A stretch of DNA of 64,000 bases, taken from assembly GCF_022695515.1 (NCBI RefSeq), contig NZ_JALDPT010000012.1:1-64000 (forward strand), given 5' to 3'. A program made the translations under genes and the position numbers. The notes under the pieces are model-generated. The model had not been told where the DNA came from, searched no databases, and saw nothing but the letters and a program-made list of their open reading frames with translations. Origin of the DNA: Phenylobacterium aquaticum. GTDB taxonomy: Bacteria; Pseudomonadota; Alphaproteobacteria; Caulobacterales; Caulobacteraceae. Below, in pieces: positions 1 through 9,440 of this stretch; within the stretch, counting starts at the first letter, position 1, and the number at the start of each line of letters is the position of its first letter.

Positions 1-143
1 CCCCCGCCCGAGCCGGATTCCGCCTCGAGCCGCCGCCTATGCCCACCCCTCGCCCCCCGCGCGCCGCACCGCCCAAGCCCGCCGAACCGGCCCAGGGCCG
101 CCTGCCCCTCCCCCCCTGGGAGGACGAGGACGACATTACTTGA
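1..143 (+). CDS. C-terminal tail of an unidentified protein (partial, cut by window start)
   Basis: The frame whose codons begin at position 3 is open from the window edge to a TGA at 141-143. It encodes a very Pro/Ala/Arg-rich tail ending in PPWEDEDDIT. The low-complexity linker followed by an acidic end looks like the C-terminus of a longer protein. No domain is visible, so the function cannot be named. The stop overlaps a TTGACA hexamer (140-145) that could be a -35 for the next gene, but I see no convincing -10 at the right distance. Confidence 0.4.
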   Translation, partial: PARAGFRLEPPPMPTPRPPRAAPPKPAEPAQGRLPLPPWEDEDDIT

Positions 144-195
144 CAGTGTAAATTTATAGCCGCACCCTCCCGGCCAGATGTCCTGGGAGGGATCG

Positions 196-887
196 ATGGA
201 AAGCCTGATCGCCGCGGCGAGCTTCTTCGTGCTGCTTCACCTCTTGGTCTCCGGCACCCGGCTGAGGGACGGGATCGTCGGCGTCATCGGACAGGGCCCC
301 TATATGGGCCTGTTCTCCCTGGCCTCTGTGGCCGGCCTGGTGTGGCTGGGCATGGCCTATGGCGGCGCCCGCCATGCCGCCTGGAACGCCGCCTATTGGG
401 ACCTCACCCCGGCCACGCGCCATGTGCAGCTGGGCCTGCAGGTCCTGGCGCTCCTGCTGATCGTGCCCGGGCTCACCACCCCCAACCCGACCAGCGTCGC
501 GCAGGAGGGCGCCCTGTCGAAGCCCAACGCGGTGCAGGGCATGCTGCGCATCACCCGCCATCCCTTCCTGTGGGGCGTGGCGATCTGGGCGGCCGGCCAT
601 CTGATCGTCAACGGCGACCGCGCCTCGATCCTGCTATTCGGCTCGATCCTGGCGCTGGCCCTGTTCGGGACGGCCAGCATCGACGCCAAGCGCAAGCGGG
701 TGCTGGGCGACACCTGGACGCCCTTCGCCAGCCAGACCTCCAATATCCCTTCGCCGCCATCCTGAGCGGCCGCCAGAGCCTGAAGATCGGCGAGATCGGC
801 TGGTGGCGGATCGCGCTGGCGCTCGTCGTCTATGCGGCCCTGCTGGTCGGCCACCCCTATTTCGCGGGCGTTCGCGCCCTGCCCTAG
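196..887 (+). pseudogene. NnrU-like integral membrane protein, frameshifted near its C-terminus
   Basis: This is a multi-helix membrane protein of the NnrU family, which in other bacteria is linked to nitric oxide and denitrification genes or to heme/porphyrin-related roles; the biochemical activity is not settled. The family motif RITRHPFLWGVAIWA is present. The ATG at 196 is preferred over the one at 178 because GGGAGGG lies just upstream of it. The first frame ends early at 765 (TSNIPSPPS). The family-like ending (FAAILSGRQ, then a last hydrophobic helix LALVVYAALLVG) continues in another frame to a TAG at 885-887. One missing C in the CCC run at 747-749 would restore NIPFAAIL. It overlaps the convergent racemase gene by 4 bp. 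Confidence 0.75.
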
Positions 888-1567
888 GCGAGCGAGAAGT
901 CGACGCCCGCCTGGGCGTGGACGATGGCGGTGTCGACCACCGGCAGGGCCAGGTCTTGCGGCGACAGCAACAGGCCGATCTCGGTGCAGGCGAAGATCAC
1001 GGCGTCCGCGCCGGAGGCCTTGCCGATCATGGCCAGGACCTCGACCTTTGAGGCTGGCGAGATCACGCCCTGGCAAAGCTCGTCATAGATGATGGCGTGC
1101 AGCCGGGCGCGGTCGGCCTCGTCTGGGATAAGCGCGTCGATCCCTCGCGCCGCCAGGCGATCGCGATAGAAGCCCATCTCCATGGTGAAGCGGGTGCCGA
1201 GCAGCAGGGGCCGGCGGGCGCCGATCGCCTCCAGCGCCCCGGCCGTGGCGTCGCCGATATGGATCAGGGGAACCTTGACCGCCGCCGCCACCCGCTCGGC
1301 GACCAGGTGCATGGTGTTGGCCCCGATCAGGATCGCCTCGGCGCCGGCGGCCTCCAGCCGGACGGCGATGTCGGCCAGGATCGCGCCCGCGCCGTCCCAG
1401 TCGCCCTGGGCCTGCAGCTCGGCGATGGGCGCGAAGTCCACCGACCAGATCAGCACCCGCGCGGAATGCAGCCCGCCCAGCTGCTCCCGGACCAGCCGGT
1501 TGAAGGTCTGGTAGTAATAGGCGGTGCTCTCGGCGCTCATGCCGCCGATCAGTCCGACCAGACGCAT
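884..1567 (-). CDS. Aspartate/glutamate racemase family protein (YgeA-like)
   Basis: The 227-residue protein matches the YgeA / broad-specificity amino-acid racemase branch of the Asp/Glu racemase superfamily in length and layout. It begins MRLVGLIGGMSAEST, followed by GGLHSARVLIWSVDF. The first catalytic motif reads GANTMH and the second FACTEIGLL. The second Cys is present. At the first catalytic position, where the family usually has Cys or Thr, there appears to be Ala, so two-base racemisation is uncertain and one-sided epimerase or other activity is possible. It is a stand-alone gene, convergent with the NnrU-like gene. No operon partner hints at the substrate. Confidence 0.8.
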   Translation of the reverse strand: MRLVGLIGGMSAESTAYYYQTFNRLVREQLGGLHSARVLIWSVDFAPIAELQAQGDWDGAGAILADIAVRLEAAGAEAILIGANTMHLVAERVAAAVKVPLIHIGDATAGALEAIGARRPLLLGTRFTMEMGFYRDRLAARGIDALIPDEADRARLHAIIYDELCQGVISPASKVEVLAMIGKASGADAVIFACTEIGLLLSPQDLALPVVDTAIVHAQAGVDFSLA

Positions 1568-1642
1568 GATGACGACTCCTCGCAGCGGCGGTTCAGGCGG
1601 CGTCCTGCTTAAACCGCCGGCCGCGGGGCGGCCAGCCGGGGC

Positions 1643-2941
1643 TCAGGCCGCCGGCCAGTCCGGCAGGGCGATCTTCACCGGCGCGCCGGCCTCGGTCGTA
1701 GCCAGGTGCAGCAGGAAGCTGGCGATGCCCGCCGCGCCCTGCATGTAGCCGGTCTGGGCCTGCAGGAAGTCGGGGCGCTCGCGATGCTCGGCCTGGACCC
1801 AGCGGCGCGCGTCGCCCGACACCTCGGACTGATCCTCGATGACCCCGGCGCAGGCCTCAGCGAGCTCATGATAATAGTCGTCGCCCGTGCGGGCGGCCAT
1901 CAACAGGGCGAACTCGCCGACGCCGGCGTCGCCGCAGCATTGGCCGAAGTTGTTCCAGTAACCCGTTGATCGCGTTCGCGGCGCGCCGGTGGCGAGCAGG
2001 CCGGTCACCAGGGCCTTGGCCTCGTCCAGCCAATGGGCCTCGCCGGTCAGGGCGTGCAGTTCGAGCAGCAGGCGGCCGGTGCCGGCGGGGCCGTGGCAGG
2101 CGCCCAGATAGAAGATCGGCCGGCGCGCCTCCTCGGTGTGCACCACCAGCTTGCCGCCCTCGCCCATCGGCTTGGCGCGGCTCATGGTGTAGCGGGCCGC
2201 TTCGCGGGCGGCGTCGAGATAGCGGGCGTCGCCGGTCTCGCGGAACAGCTGGATCAGGAAGTAGCCGACGCCCGCCCCGCCATGGGCGAAGTTGGGGGCC
2301 GTGAAGGGGAACGGCATGTCGTTCATCAGCCGCCAGCGCAGGCCGTCGGGATCCGGCTCAGCCACTTCCAGCAGCCGCTCGGCCACCGCCTTGGCCCAGT
2401 CCAGCGCCTGGGGATGCAGGCCCTGGCGATGAGCGTACACCAGCAGCAGGCCCGCCCCGGCGGCGCCGACCGACTGGTCATAGATCTCGCGCTGGCCGGA
2501 AAAGCCGGTGATGTCGGCGAAGGGCGCGGTCTCGATCCAGCCGATCCCGGCCCCGATCGGAGTCGACTGGGCGTGGAGCTTGTCCAGGCACCGCACGGCG
2601 CAGGCGCGGAAATCCTCGCGCCCCGTCACGCGGGCCAGTTCGCCCATGGCGAAGGCGTAGCCCGGCCAGCCGGTGGACATCGAAACCGACAGGCTCTCCT
2701 TGCGGGCCAGATAGTCGACCACCTCCTCGCCGGCGGCGACCGCCTCGGCCAGAGCCCCGTCGTCCTGGCCCGCGGCGTGCAGCTCCAGCAGCAGCAGGAT
2801 CACCCCGCAGGCGCCGTGATAGAGGCTGTAGTCGGCGATCGCCCCATCGTCGTCCCACCGGCGCCACTTGGCGCGGCCTTCGACCTTTTGCGCGCGAATG
2901 AAGTTCACCGCCTGCAGGGCGGTGGTCAGGTGGCGATTCAC
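1643..2941 (-). CDS. Lanthionine synthetase C-like (LanC-like) protein
   Basis: The protein has about 432 residues with the repeated Gly-rich helical hairpins of the LanC alpha/alpha toroid: FAHGGAGVGYFLI, LGACHGPAGTGRLLLEL and QTGYMQGAAGIASFLL. The CHG and FGQCCGDAGVGEF motifs supply the zinc ligands (Cys, Cys, His) of LanC cyclases. The GTG at 2941 is chosen because GGGAGAG lies upstream and residue conservation begins there; an in-frame ATG further up would add an unlikely 32-residue leader. No LanB, LanM or precursor peptide gene is nearby, so a lantibiotic role is not supported. LanC-like proteins can instead act in thioether or glutathione chemistry. The substrate is unknown. Confidence 0.82.
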   Translation of the reverse strand: MNRHLTTALQAVNFIRAQKVEGRAKWRRWDDDGAIADYSLYHGACGVILLLLELHAAGQDDGALAEAVAAGEEVVDYLARKESLSVSMSTGWPGYAFAMGELARVTGREDFRACAVRCLDKLHAQSTPIGAGIGWIETAPFADITGFSGQREIYDQSVGAAGAGLLLVYAHRQGLHPQALDWAKAVAERLLEVAEPDPDGLRWRLMNDMPFPFTAPNFAHGGAGVGYFLIQLFRETGDARYLDAAREAARYTMSRAKPMGEGGKLVVHTEEARRPIFYLGACHGPAGTGRLLLELHALTGEAHWLDEAKALVTGLLATGAPRTRSTGYWNNFGQCCGDAGVGEFALLMAARTGDDYYHELAEACAGVIEDQSEVSGDARRWVQAEHRERPDFLQAQTGYMQGAAGIASFLLHLATTEAGAPVKIALPDWPAA

Positions 2942-3135
2942 GTCGTTTCTCTCCCGAGAGGGCTCTTGGAAGCGGCCCTTGGGGCCAATTGGCGGAGAAC
3001 CGGCCCTAGGGTCAAGCCCGCGGTGAAGGTCGCCCATGGCGCGAGCGCGGCAATGGTGACAGGCTGGGTCCCAGAGCAGACGTCGGAGGCTATGTCGCCA
3101 ACCGACGCCCCAGGAAGACAGGGAGGCCGTCGCTC

Positions 3136-3591
3136 ATGACCACATTCCAATTGAACGGAAAATCGGTGACCCCGAAGTCGCCGGATGACACCCCTCTGCT
3201 GTGGGTGATCCGCGACGAGATGGGCCTGACCGGATCCAAGTTCGGCTGCGGCATCGGCCAGTGCGGCGCCTGCACGGTGCATGTGGATGGCCAGGCGGTG
3301 CGATCCTGCGTGACCCCGGTCAATGTGGTGGACGGCTCCAAGGTCACCACCATCGAGGGCCTCGATCCCCACGGCCGCCACCCGCTCCAGCTCGCCTGGA
3401 TCGAGGATCAGGTCCCGCAATGCGGCTACTGCCAGTCGGGCCAGATCATGCAGGCCGCCAGCCTGCTGGCCGGCACGCCGCACCCCACGGACGACGAGAT
3501 CGAGGCGGCCATGAACGGCAATCTCTGCCGCTGCATGGCCTATGTCCGGATCAAGAAGGCGATCAAGCGCGCCTCGGGAGCGGTCAAATGA
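3136..3591 (+). CDS. iorA: (2Fe-2S)-binding small subunit of a molybdenum hydroxylase (IorA-like)
   Basis: The 151-residue subunit carries two [2Fe-2S] clusters and passes electrons from the molybdenum subunit, as in isoquinoline 1-oxidoreductase alpha and aldehyde/xanthine dehydrogenase small subunits. The plant-type ferredoxin motif [12 protein letters not shown] is near residue 37. The second cluster uses [10 protein letters not shown] and [16 protein letters not shown] precedes the ATG. The stop overlaps the next start in an ATGA, so the two subunits are translationally coupled. It is divergent from the LanC-like gene. The substrate cannot be read from the sequence. Confidence 0.9.
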   Translation: MTTFQLNGKSVTPKSPDDTPLLWVIRDEMGLTGSKFGCGIGQCGACTVHVDGQAVRSCVTPVNVVDGSKVTTIEGLDPHGRHPLQLAWIEDQVPQCGYCQSGQIMQAASLLAGTPHPTDDEIEAAMNGNLCRCMAYVRIKKAIKRASGAVK

Positions 3592-5870
3592 ACACCCACG
3601 TGCGCATGGGCGACAGCCGCCCCGCCCCCACCCGCCGGGGCTTCCTGATCGCGGCCGCCGGAACCGGCGTGACCCTGGGATTCACCACCGGCGCCTTCGG
3701 GGCGCTCGGCCTGCCGGGCCCGGCGGGCCAGCCCCTGGTCGAGCCCACCCTGTGGTACGGCCTCGACAAGACCGGCCACGTCACCGTCCACATCATCCGC
3801 GCCGAGATGGGCCAGCACGTCGGCACGGCTCTGGCCCGCATCGTGGCTGAGGAGCTGGAGGTCGATTGGGACAAGGTCTCGATCGATCACGTTGATTCCG
3901 CGGCCAAATGGGGCCTGATGGTCACCGGCGGCAGCTGGTCGGTCTGGCAGAGCTTCCCGCAGTTGAGCCAGGCGGGCGCCGCCGGCCGCATGGCCCTGAT
4001 CGAGGAAGGCGCCAAGCTGATCGGCGTCGATCCGGCCAGCTGCACGGCCCGCAGCGGCGTGGTCCATTCCGGCGCGAAATCCATCGCTTACGGCGACATC
4101 GTCGCCAAGGGGAACCTGGCCCGCAACTACACCCCGGACCAGCTGGCCAAGATGCCGATCAAGCCGGCCGCCCAGCGCCGCCTGATCGGCCACGACATCC
4201 AGGCCCTCGACATCCCGTCCAAGACCAATGGCGAGGCCCGCTACGGCCTCGACGCCCATATCCCCGGCATGGTCTTCGCCCGGCCCAAGATCCCGCCCAC
4301 CCGCAACGACTCCAAGGTCACGGCCGTGGATGACAGCGCGGCGAAATCCGTGCCCGGCTATCTCGGCTATAAGGTCCTCGACGATCCGTCCGGGACCGTG
4401 CCCGGCTGGGTGATGGTGCTGGGCGAGACCTTCCCCGCCGCCTATGCGGCCAGCGAAAAGGTCAATGTCACCTGGAGTTCCGGGGCCGCAGCCCAGGTCT
4501 CGGAGGCCGATCTCCAGGCCCGCGCCGCCCAGCTGATCGCCGATCCCAAGTCAGGCTCCCTCGTGGTCGAGGATCCCGGCGTCGACGCCGCCTTCGCGAG
4601 CGCGGCCAAACACATCGAGGCCACCTACACCACGGCCAGCGCCCTGCACTTCCAGATGGAGCCGATCAACGCCCTGGCCTTCGAGAAGGACGGGGTGTTC
4701 GAGATCCACTCGGGCAACCAGTGGCAGTCGCTCATCCTGCCAACCTTGGCCAAGGCGCTCGGGCGGCCGGAGGACAAGATCGTCCTGCGCACATATCTGC
4801 TGGGCGGCGGCTTCGGTCGGCGGCTCAACGGCGACTACATGGTCCCGGCGGCCCTCACCGCCCAGGCGCTGGGCAAGCCGGTGAAGATGGTCTGCACCCG
4901 GGCCGACGACGTGCGGTTCGACAGTTTCCGCTCGCCCTCGGTCCAGACCCTGCGCATGGCCTTCGGGCCCGGCGGCAAGGTGACGGCCATGGACCACGCC
5001 GCCTCGGCCGGCTGGCCCACCGAAGTCATGGCGCCCTTCTTCATGCCCAAGGGCGAGAACGGCGTGCCCTATGACCCCTTCGCGATCAGCGGGGCCAATC
5101 ACTGGTACTCGACCGGCGCCCAGCGGGTGCGGGCGATCTCCAATGACCTGGCCAATCGCAGCTTCCGGCCGGGCTGGCTCAGGTCCGTCGGGCCAGGCTG
5201 GACCAACTGGGCGGTGGAAAGCTTCATGGACGAGGCGGCCCATGCGGCCGGGGTCGATCCCCTGGCCTTCCGCCTGGCCCTGCTGGACGGCGCGGGCCGC
5301 AACGCCGGCGGGCCGCCCAGCGCGGTCGGCGGCGCCAAGCGCCAGGCCGCGGTGCTCGCAGCCGTCGCCAAGAAGGCGGGCTGGGGCGCCAAGCAGCCGG
5401 CAGACACCGGGCTCGGCATCGCCACCACCTTCGGCCAGGAGCGGGACATGCCGACCTGGACCGCCTGCGTCGCCAAGGTCCATGTCGATCGCAAGACCGG
5501 CGCGGTGAAGGTTCAGAAGCTGACCCTGGTGACCGACGCCGGGACCATCGTCCACCCGAACGGGGCGCTGGCCCAGGTCGAGGGCGCGGCGCTCTGGGGG
5601 ATGAGCCTGGCCGTCTGCGAGGGCACGGCCTTCGCCAAGGGCCAGGTGGCCGACACCAATCTCGACACCTACACGCCTCTGCGCATGGCCGACGTGCCCG
5701 AGCTGGACATCAGCTTCATCCCCAGCAGCGAACCGCCCGTCGGCCTCGGCGAGCCCGCCACCACCGTGGTCGGCCCGGCCATCGGCAATGCGATCTTCGC
5801 CGCCGTGGGCGCCCGGGTCCGCCACCTGCCGATCCGTCCCGAGGCGGTGCTGGCGGCGCTGAAGGGCTGA
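3588..5870 (+). CDS. iorB: Molybdopterin-binding large subunit of a molybdenum hydroxylase (IorB-like), Tat-exported
   Basis: This 760-residue large subunit holds the molybdopterin cytosine dinucleotide cofactor and hydroxylates an N-heterocycle or aldehyde. The start at 3588 gives a Tat signal ([13 protein letters not shown], about residues 16-28), pointing to a periplasmic enzyme. Cofactor motif [14 protein letters not shown] and the C-terminal [20 protein letters not shown] region, which contains the likely catalytic Glu, are both present. It overlaps iorA by 4 bp. Many relatives have a third gene for a multi-haem cytochrome c acceptor. None follows here, so electrons must go to an acceptor encoded elsewhere. 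The substrate is unknown. Confidence 0.9.
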   Translation: MNTHVRMGDSRPAPTRRGFLIAAAGTGVTLGFTTGAFGALGLPGPAGQPLVEPTLWYGLDKTGHVTVHIIRAEMGQHVGTALARIVAEELEVDWDKVSIDHVDSAAKWGLMVTGGSWSVWQSFPQLSQAGAAGRMALIEEGAKLIGVDPASCTARSGVVHSGAKSIAYGDIVAKGNLARNYTPDQLAKMPIKPAAQRRLIGHDIQALDIPSKTNGEARYGLDAHIPGMVFARPKIPPTRNDSKVTAVDDSAAKSVPGYLGYKVLDDPSGTVPGWVMVLGETFPAAYAASEKVNVTWSSGAAAQVSEADLQARAAQLIADPKSGSLVVEDPGVDAAFASAAKHIEATYTTASALHFQMEPINALAFEKDGVFEIHSGNQWQSLILPTLAKALGRPEDKIVLRTYLLGGGFGRRLNGDYMVPAALTAQALGKPVKMVCTRADDVRFDSFRSPSVQTLRMAFGPGGKVTAMDHAASAGWPTEVMAPFFMPKGENGVPYDPFAISGANHWYSTGAQRVRAISNDLANRSFRPGWLRSVGPGWTNWAVESFMDEAAHAAGVDPLAFRLALLDGAGRNAGGPPSAVGGAKRQAAVLAAVAKKAGWGAKQPADTGLGIATTFGQERDMPTWTACVAKVHVDRKTGAVKVQKLTLVTDAGTIVHPNGALAQVEGAALWGMSLAVCEGTAFAKGQVADTNLDTYTPLRMADVPELDISFIPSSEPPVGLGEPATTVVGPAIGNAIFAAVGARVRHLPIRPEAVLAALKG

Positions 5871-5928
5871 GGTCGATTGATATCCGCGCCAAACCAAGCT
5901 GGTATCCGCCGGCTTGGGGAGGCGTGAC

Positions 5929-7224
5929 ATGACTGAGGGTTCCGGAACCGCGGGGGCGCCGCGCGCGCCAGGGCGGCTGCGCTCGATCCTGGCCGGCTCG
6001 GCCGGCAATATGGTCGAGACCTTCGACTGGTTCGTCTACGCCACCTTCGCCCTCTATTTCGCCAAGGTGTTCTTTCCCAAGGGCGACCCGACCGCCCAGC
6101 TGCTCAACACCGCCGCGGTGTTCGCCGTGGGCTTCCTGGCCCGGCCAGTCGGCGCCTGGCTGATGGGGCTCTATGCGGACCGGGTCGGCCGTCGCGCGGC
6201 CATGACGGTCTCGATCCTCCTGATGTGCGGCGGCTCCCTGTTGATCGGGCTCTGCCCCTCCTACGCCCGCATCGGGGTCGCCGCGCCGATCCTGCTGACC
6301 CTCGCCCGCATCCTGCAGGGGCTGAGCATGGGCGGGGAATACGGGACCAGCGCGACCTACATGGCCGAAATGGCCAGCCGCAAGCATCGCGGCTTCTGGT
6401 CCGGCGTCTTCTACACCACCCTGATCACCGGCCAGCTGATGGCCACCGGAACCCTGCTGGCCCTGCAGGCCTGGCTGAGCCCCGAGGCCCTGCAGGCCTG
6501 GGGCTGGCGTGTGCCGTTCTTCGTGGGCGGCGGTCTGGCGGTGGCGGTCTGGTTCCTGCGGCGCGGCATGGGCGAGACCCCGGCCTTCCAGGGCCGCCCG
6601 GACGAGCGCGCCACCACCTGGAAGTTGATCGTCCGTCACCCGCGCGAAAGCCTGATCGTCATGGGGCTGACGGCCGGGGGGACGCTCGGCTACTACACCT
6701 TCACCAGCTACATGCAGAAGTTCCTGGTCAACACCTCGGGCTTCTCCAAGGGCCAAGCGACCCAGATCACCGCCGCCGGCCTGGTGCTGTTCCTGCTGGT
6801 CAATCCGCTGCTGGGCGCCCTGTCCGACAAGGTGGGCCGCAAGCCGCTCCTGATCGCCTTCGGGGTGCTGGGGATGCTGTGCACCTGGCCGATCCTGGCG
6901 ACGCTGGCCGGCACGCACGACCTGCTGGTGGCCTACGGCCTCAGCGGCGCGGCCCTGGTGATCGTGGCCTGCTATTCCTCCGTGAATGGCGTCGTTAAGG
7001 CGGAACTCTTCCCGGCCGAGATCCGGGCGCTGGGCGTCGCCCTGCCCTACTCCCTGGCCAACGCCCTGTTCGGCGGCAGCGCCGAATATGTCGCCCTCTG
7101 GTTCAAGACCCAGGGCGCGGAGAGCGGCTTCTTCACCTATGTCACGGTGGTGATCGCCGGCTCCCTGCTCGTCTATCTGTTCACCCCGGACACAAGGGCG
7201 ACCAGCCGGATCGCCGAGGACTGA
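5929..7224 (+). CDS. MFS transporter, metabolite:H+ symporter family (KgtP-like)
   Basis: The 431-residue protein has about 12 hydrophobic helices. The MHS-family pattern is clear: VETFDWFVYATFALYFAKVF at the start, the loop GLYADRVGRRAAMT, and ARILQGLSMGGEYGTSATYM, which strongly resembles alpha-ketoglutarate permease KgtP. It probably imports a dicarboxylate or similar organic acid with protons. ATG 5929 is chosen because GGGGAGG lies a few bases upstream; the in-frame TTG at 5914 lies in front of that site. It stands between IorAB and a convergent secreted protein gene. Confidence 0.85.
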   Translation: MTEGSGTAGAPRAPGRLRSILAGSAGNMVETFDWFVYATFALYFAKVFFPKGDPTAQLLNTAAVFAVGFLARPVGAWLMGLYADRVGRRAAMTVSILLMCGGSLLIGLCPSYARIGVAAPILLTLARILQGLSMGGEYGTSATYMAEMASRKHRGFWSGVFYTTLITGQLMATGTLLALQAWLSPEALQAWGWRVPFFVGGGLAVAVWFLRRGMGETPAFQGRPDERATTWKLIVRHPRESLIVMGLTAGGTLGYYTFTSYMQKFLVNTSGFSKGQATQITAAGLVLFLLVNPLLGALSDKVGRKPLLIAFGVLGMLCTWPILATLAGTHDLLVAYGLSGAALVIVACYSSVNGVVKAELFPAEIRALGVALPYSLANALFGGSAEYVALWFKTQGAESGFFTYVTVVIAGSLLVYLFTPDTRATSRIAED

Positions 7225-7227
7225 GGC

Positions 7228-7737
7228 CTATTGGGCCTTGCCCAGATTGGCCGAGGTCTGGGCGATGGAGGCCAGGCAGGCGGCCTTCTGGGTCGCCAGC
7301 TTCGGATCGCTGACGGCCGAGATCGCCTTAGTCGACTTGGCGATATTGGCCTTGGTGACGGCGACGGGCTCCTCGATGCCAAGCGGCAGGCAGATGAGAT
7401 CGTGGGTGAGCTGGTCGCCGGTGTCGACATAGGGCAGCACGGCCGACGGGTTCTTTTGCATGGCCTTGGCCAGGGACTGGATCAGGCCTTCGGACGCGCA
7501 GGCGCTGGCCGAGGACTTGATCAGCTGGACGCCCAGGGCCACCGCCGCCGGGTCGCCGCCGGCCACGACCTTGTAGCCAGTCCCGTTGTCGCAATTGAAT
7601 TCGTGGCTGGTCAGATAGGCCGGGCCCTTGGCGGCGAGCTCGGCCTGCAAGGCGCTGAGCTTCGGCGCGCCTGCCTGGGCGCTGGCGGCGGCCGATGCGA
7701 GCGCGGCGGCGAGGATCAGGGCGATGGAGCGGGTCAT
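7228..7737 (-). CDS. Secreted protein of unknown function
   Basis: The 169-residue product starts with a clear Sec signal peptide (MTRSIALILAAALASAAASA, cleaved near AQAG). The mature part is mostly helical and has four Cys (FNCDNG, SACASEG, LICLPLG, KAACLAS), enough for two disulphides in the periplasm. I recognise no family. The start at 7737 is the first Met that gives a complete signal peptide, with AAAGGGACC upstream. It ends 3 bp from the convergent MFS gene. Confidence 0.65.
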   Translation of the reverse strand: MTRSIALILAAALASAAASAQAGAPKLSALQAELAAKGPAYLTSHEFNCDNGTGYKVVAGGDPAAVALGVQLIKSSASACASEGLIQSLAKAMQKNPSAVLPYVDTGDQLTHDLICLPLGIEEPVAVTKANIAKSTKAISAVSDPKLATQKAACLASIAQTSANLGKAQ

Positions 7738-7817
7738 GTCGGAGGGTCCCTTTGGATCCCGAACGGTCCCGGTCGGCGCCCTCGGGGTCAAGTCCGCCCC
7801 ACCCCGGTTTGGGGCGG

Positions 7818-8294
7818 CTAGAGCGCCGCCTCCACCGCCCCGGTGATCTCGCCGTCCAGCGGCTCGGTGCGCGGGCCGAAAGCGCGGATCAACTGGCCAT
7901 CCTTGCCAACCAGCAGCTTGTGGAAGTTCCAGGCCGGATCGGCGGATTCGCCAAGGGTTTCGAGCGCCCACTTGTAGAACGGATGGGCCGTCTCGCCCTT
8001 CACGTCCTCCTTGGAGGTCAGGGGAAAGTCGATGTTGAAGCGGGTCTCGCAGAAGTCCTTGATCTCGGCCTCAGTCCCCGGCTCCTGGCCCATGAACTGG
8101 TTGCAGGGCACGCCCAGCACCACGAGGCCCTTATCCTTGTAATCGGAATAGAGCTTCTCCAGCCCGTCATACTGCGGGGTCAGGCCGCACTTGGACGCGG
8201 TGTTCACCACCAGCACGACCTTGTCCTTGAAGGTGGTCAGCGGCAGGGCCGCGCCGTCGATGGTCTTGAAGGCGAAGTCATAGGCGGTGGTCAT
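7818..8294 (-). CDS. Glutathione peroxidase family thiol peroxidase
   Basis: The 158-residue protein is full length for bacterial glutathione peroxidases, which reduce H2O2 and organic peroxides with glutathione or thioredoxin. The catalytic residues are visible: Cys in NTASKCGLTPQY (about residue 36), Gln in GVPCNQFMGQEPG (about 70) and Trp in DPAWNFHKLLV (about 122). A second Cys in DFCETRF could serve as the resolving Cys, which would favour thioredoxin as reductant. It has no signal peptide and is probably cytoplasmic. Confidence 0.93.
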   Translation of the reverse strand: MTTAYDFAFKTIDGAALPLTTFKDKVVLVVNTASKCGLTPQYDGLEKLYSDYKDKGLVVLGVPCNQFMGQEPGTEAEIKDFCETRFNIDFPLTSKEDVKGETAHPFYKWALETLGESADPAWNFHKLLVGKDGQLIRAFGPRTEPLDGEITGAVEAAL

Positions 8295-8362
8295 GGGGCG
8301 TCCTTCCGAGGATTCGATTGCACGCTAGAGAATTTGGAGCGCGGGCGGAAGTTCGCTTGAAG

Positions 8363-8388
8363 CCCTCGCCCCACTTGTGGGGCGAGGG
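8363..8388. repeat. C/G-rich intergenic palindrome
   Basis: CCCTCGCCCCAC, then TT, then its exact reverse complement form a 12-bp perfect stem with a 2-base loop. It lies between glutathione peroxidase and the downstream oxidoreductase gene. It resembles the palindromes at 13383-13406 and 13578-13601, so it is probably a dispersed REP-like element that can also act as a transcription terminator. Confidence 0.6.
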
Positions 8389-8396
8389 TGAGACGC

Positions 8397-9317
8397 TCAC
8401 CCCTGCTCAAGCGCCTGTTCGACGGCGAGCGCCAGGTCGAGGGCGGCGGCCGCTTCCTGGGCCGTGCAGATCGGCCGCAGGACGTCGCCGCGCACCGCGG
8501 CCATGAAGGCGGCCACGCTGGCGCCCAGCGGATCCTTGGATCCGGGCGCCTCGGCGAAATCGGCGTTGAGCGGATAGCCGGTGGTGTTGCGGAACTCCCG
8601 CGTGACGAAGTCGATCTCCAGTTCGCCGGTGGCATAGACCAGCTTCATGGTCCGCTTGCGGCCCTCGGCCATCCGAGAGGCGTCGAAGGTGGCGGTGAAG
8701 CCGGTGTCGAAGGTCACTTCCGCGCGGGCCTGATCCCAGCCGCCGGAATAGGCGATCACGCCGTCCGCCTCGACCGCCAGGGGCTCGCCCTTGCAGAGCG
8801 CCAGGGCCAGGTCGAGGTCGTGGATCATCAGGTCGAGCACCACCGAGACATCGAGGCTGCGCTCGGATTCCGGCCCATGGCGCAGGGCCTCCATGCGCAG
8901 GGGCTGCTCGGGGATGTCGAACAGGCCGATGGCGCGGGAGAACAGCCGCTCCTGGTGGCCGCAGGCGACGACCAGGTTCTGGCGGGCCGCCTCGTCGATG
9001 ATCCGGTCGGCGTCGCGCAGGGAGACGGCCAGCGGCTTCTCCACATAGATCGGCTTGCCGGCCTTGAGGGCGGCGACCGCCCCGTCGGCGTGAAACACCG
9101 CCGGCGAGGCGACGGTCACCACGTCGACGGCCGCCAAGAATTCCGCAAGGTCCGTAAAGCCCTGAGCGCCGTGCCTTCCGGCCACCTCCGCGGCCCGCGC
9201 GCCGTCGGGGTCATAGACGCCCGCCAGGGTCGACGCCTCCAGCGTGGCGTACTGGCGGGCGTGATAGCCGCCGAACACCCCGGCCCCGATCACCCCGCCC
9301 CGCAACTTGGCCGCCAT
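8397..9317 (-). CDS. Gfo/Idh/MocA family NAD(P)-dependent oxidoreductase
   Basis: The 306-residue protein has an N-terminal Rossmann motif GVIGAGVFGGYHARQY and the family signature EKPLAVSL (about residue 94). A catalytic-type HxxR region (GHQERLFSRA) follows. Members oxidise or reduce sugars and cyclitols with NAD(P). No sugar-pathway gene is adjacent, so the substrate is open. The divergent quinone oxidoreductase-like gene shares the short upstream region 9318-9440. Confidence 0.85.
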   Translation of the reverse strand: MAAKLRGGVIGAGVFGGYHARQYATLEASTLAGVYDPDGARAAEVAGRHGAQGFTDLAEFLAAVDVVTVASPAVFHADGAVAALKAGKPIYVEKPLAVSLRDADRIIDEAARQNLVVACGHQERLFSRAIGLFDIPEQPLRMEALRHGPESERSLDVSVVLDLMIHDLDLALALCKGEPLAVEADGVIAYSGGWDQARAEVTFDTGFTATFDASRMAEGRKRTMKLVYATGELEIDFVTREFRNTTGYPLNADFAEAPGSKDPLGASVAAFMAAVRGDVLRPICTAQEAAAALDLALAVEQALEQG

Positions 9318-9440
9318 GTCGTCGCTCCGAAAACTCTTGTCCCGCGCCTAGCACTCGCGCGGGCTCGACGCCACCTGAGCGAAGAGTTAAACACCCGTTC
9401 GAACGCCGCTTACGGCGTAAACATCAAGGGAGAGACGCCC

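Noticed and set aside
140..175. TTGACA before the NnrU-like gene as a full promoter
   Set aside because: There is no -10-like hexamer at 16-18 bp; the hexamer also overlaps the previous stop codon.
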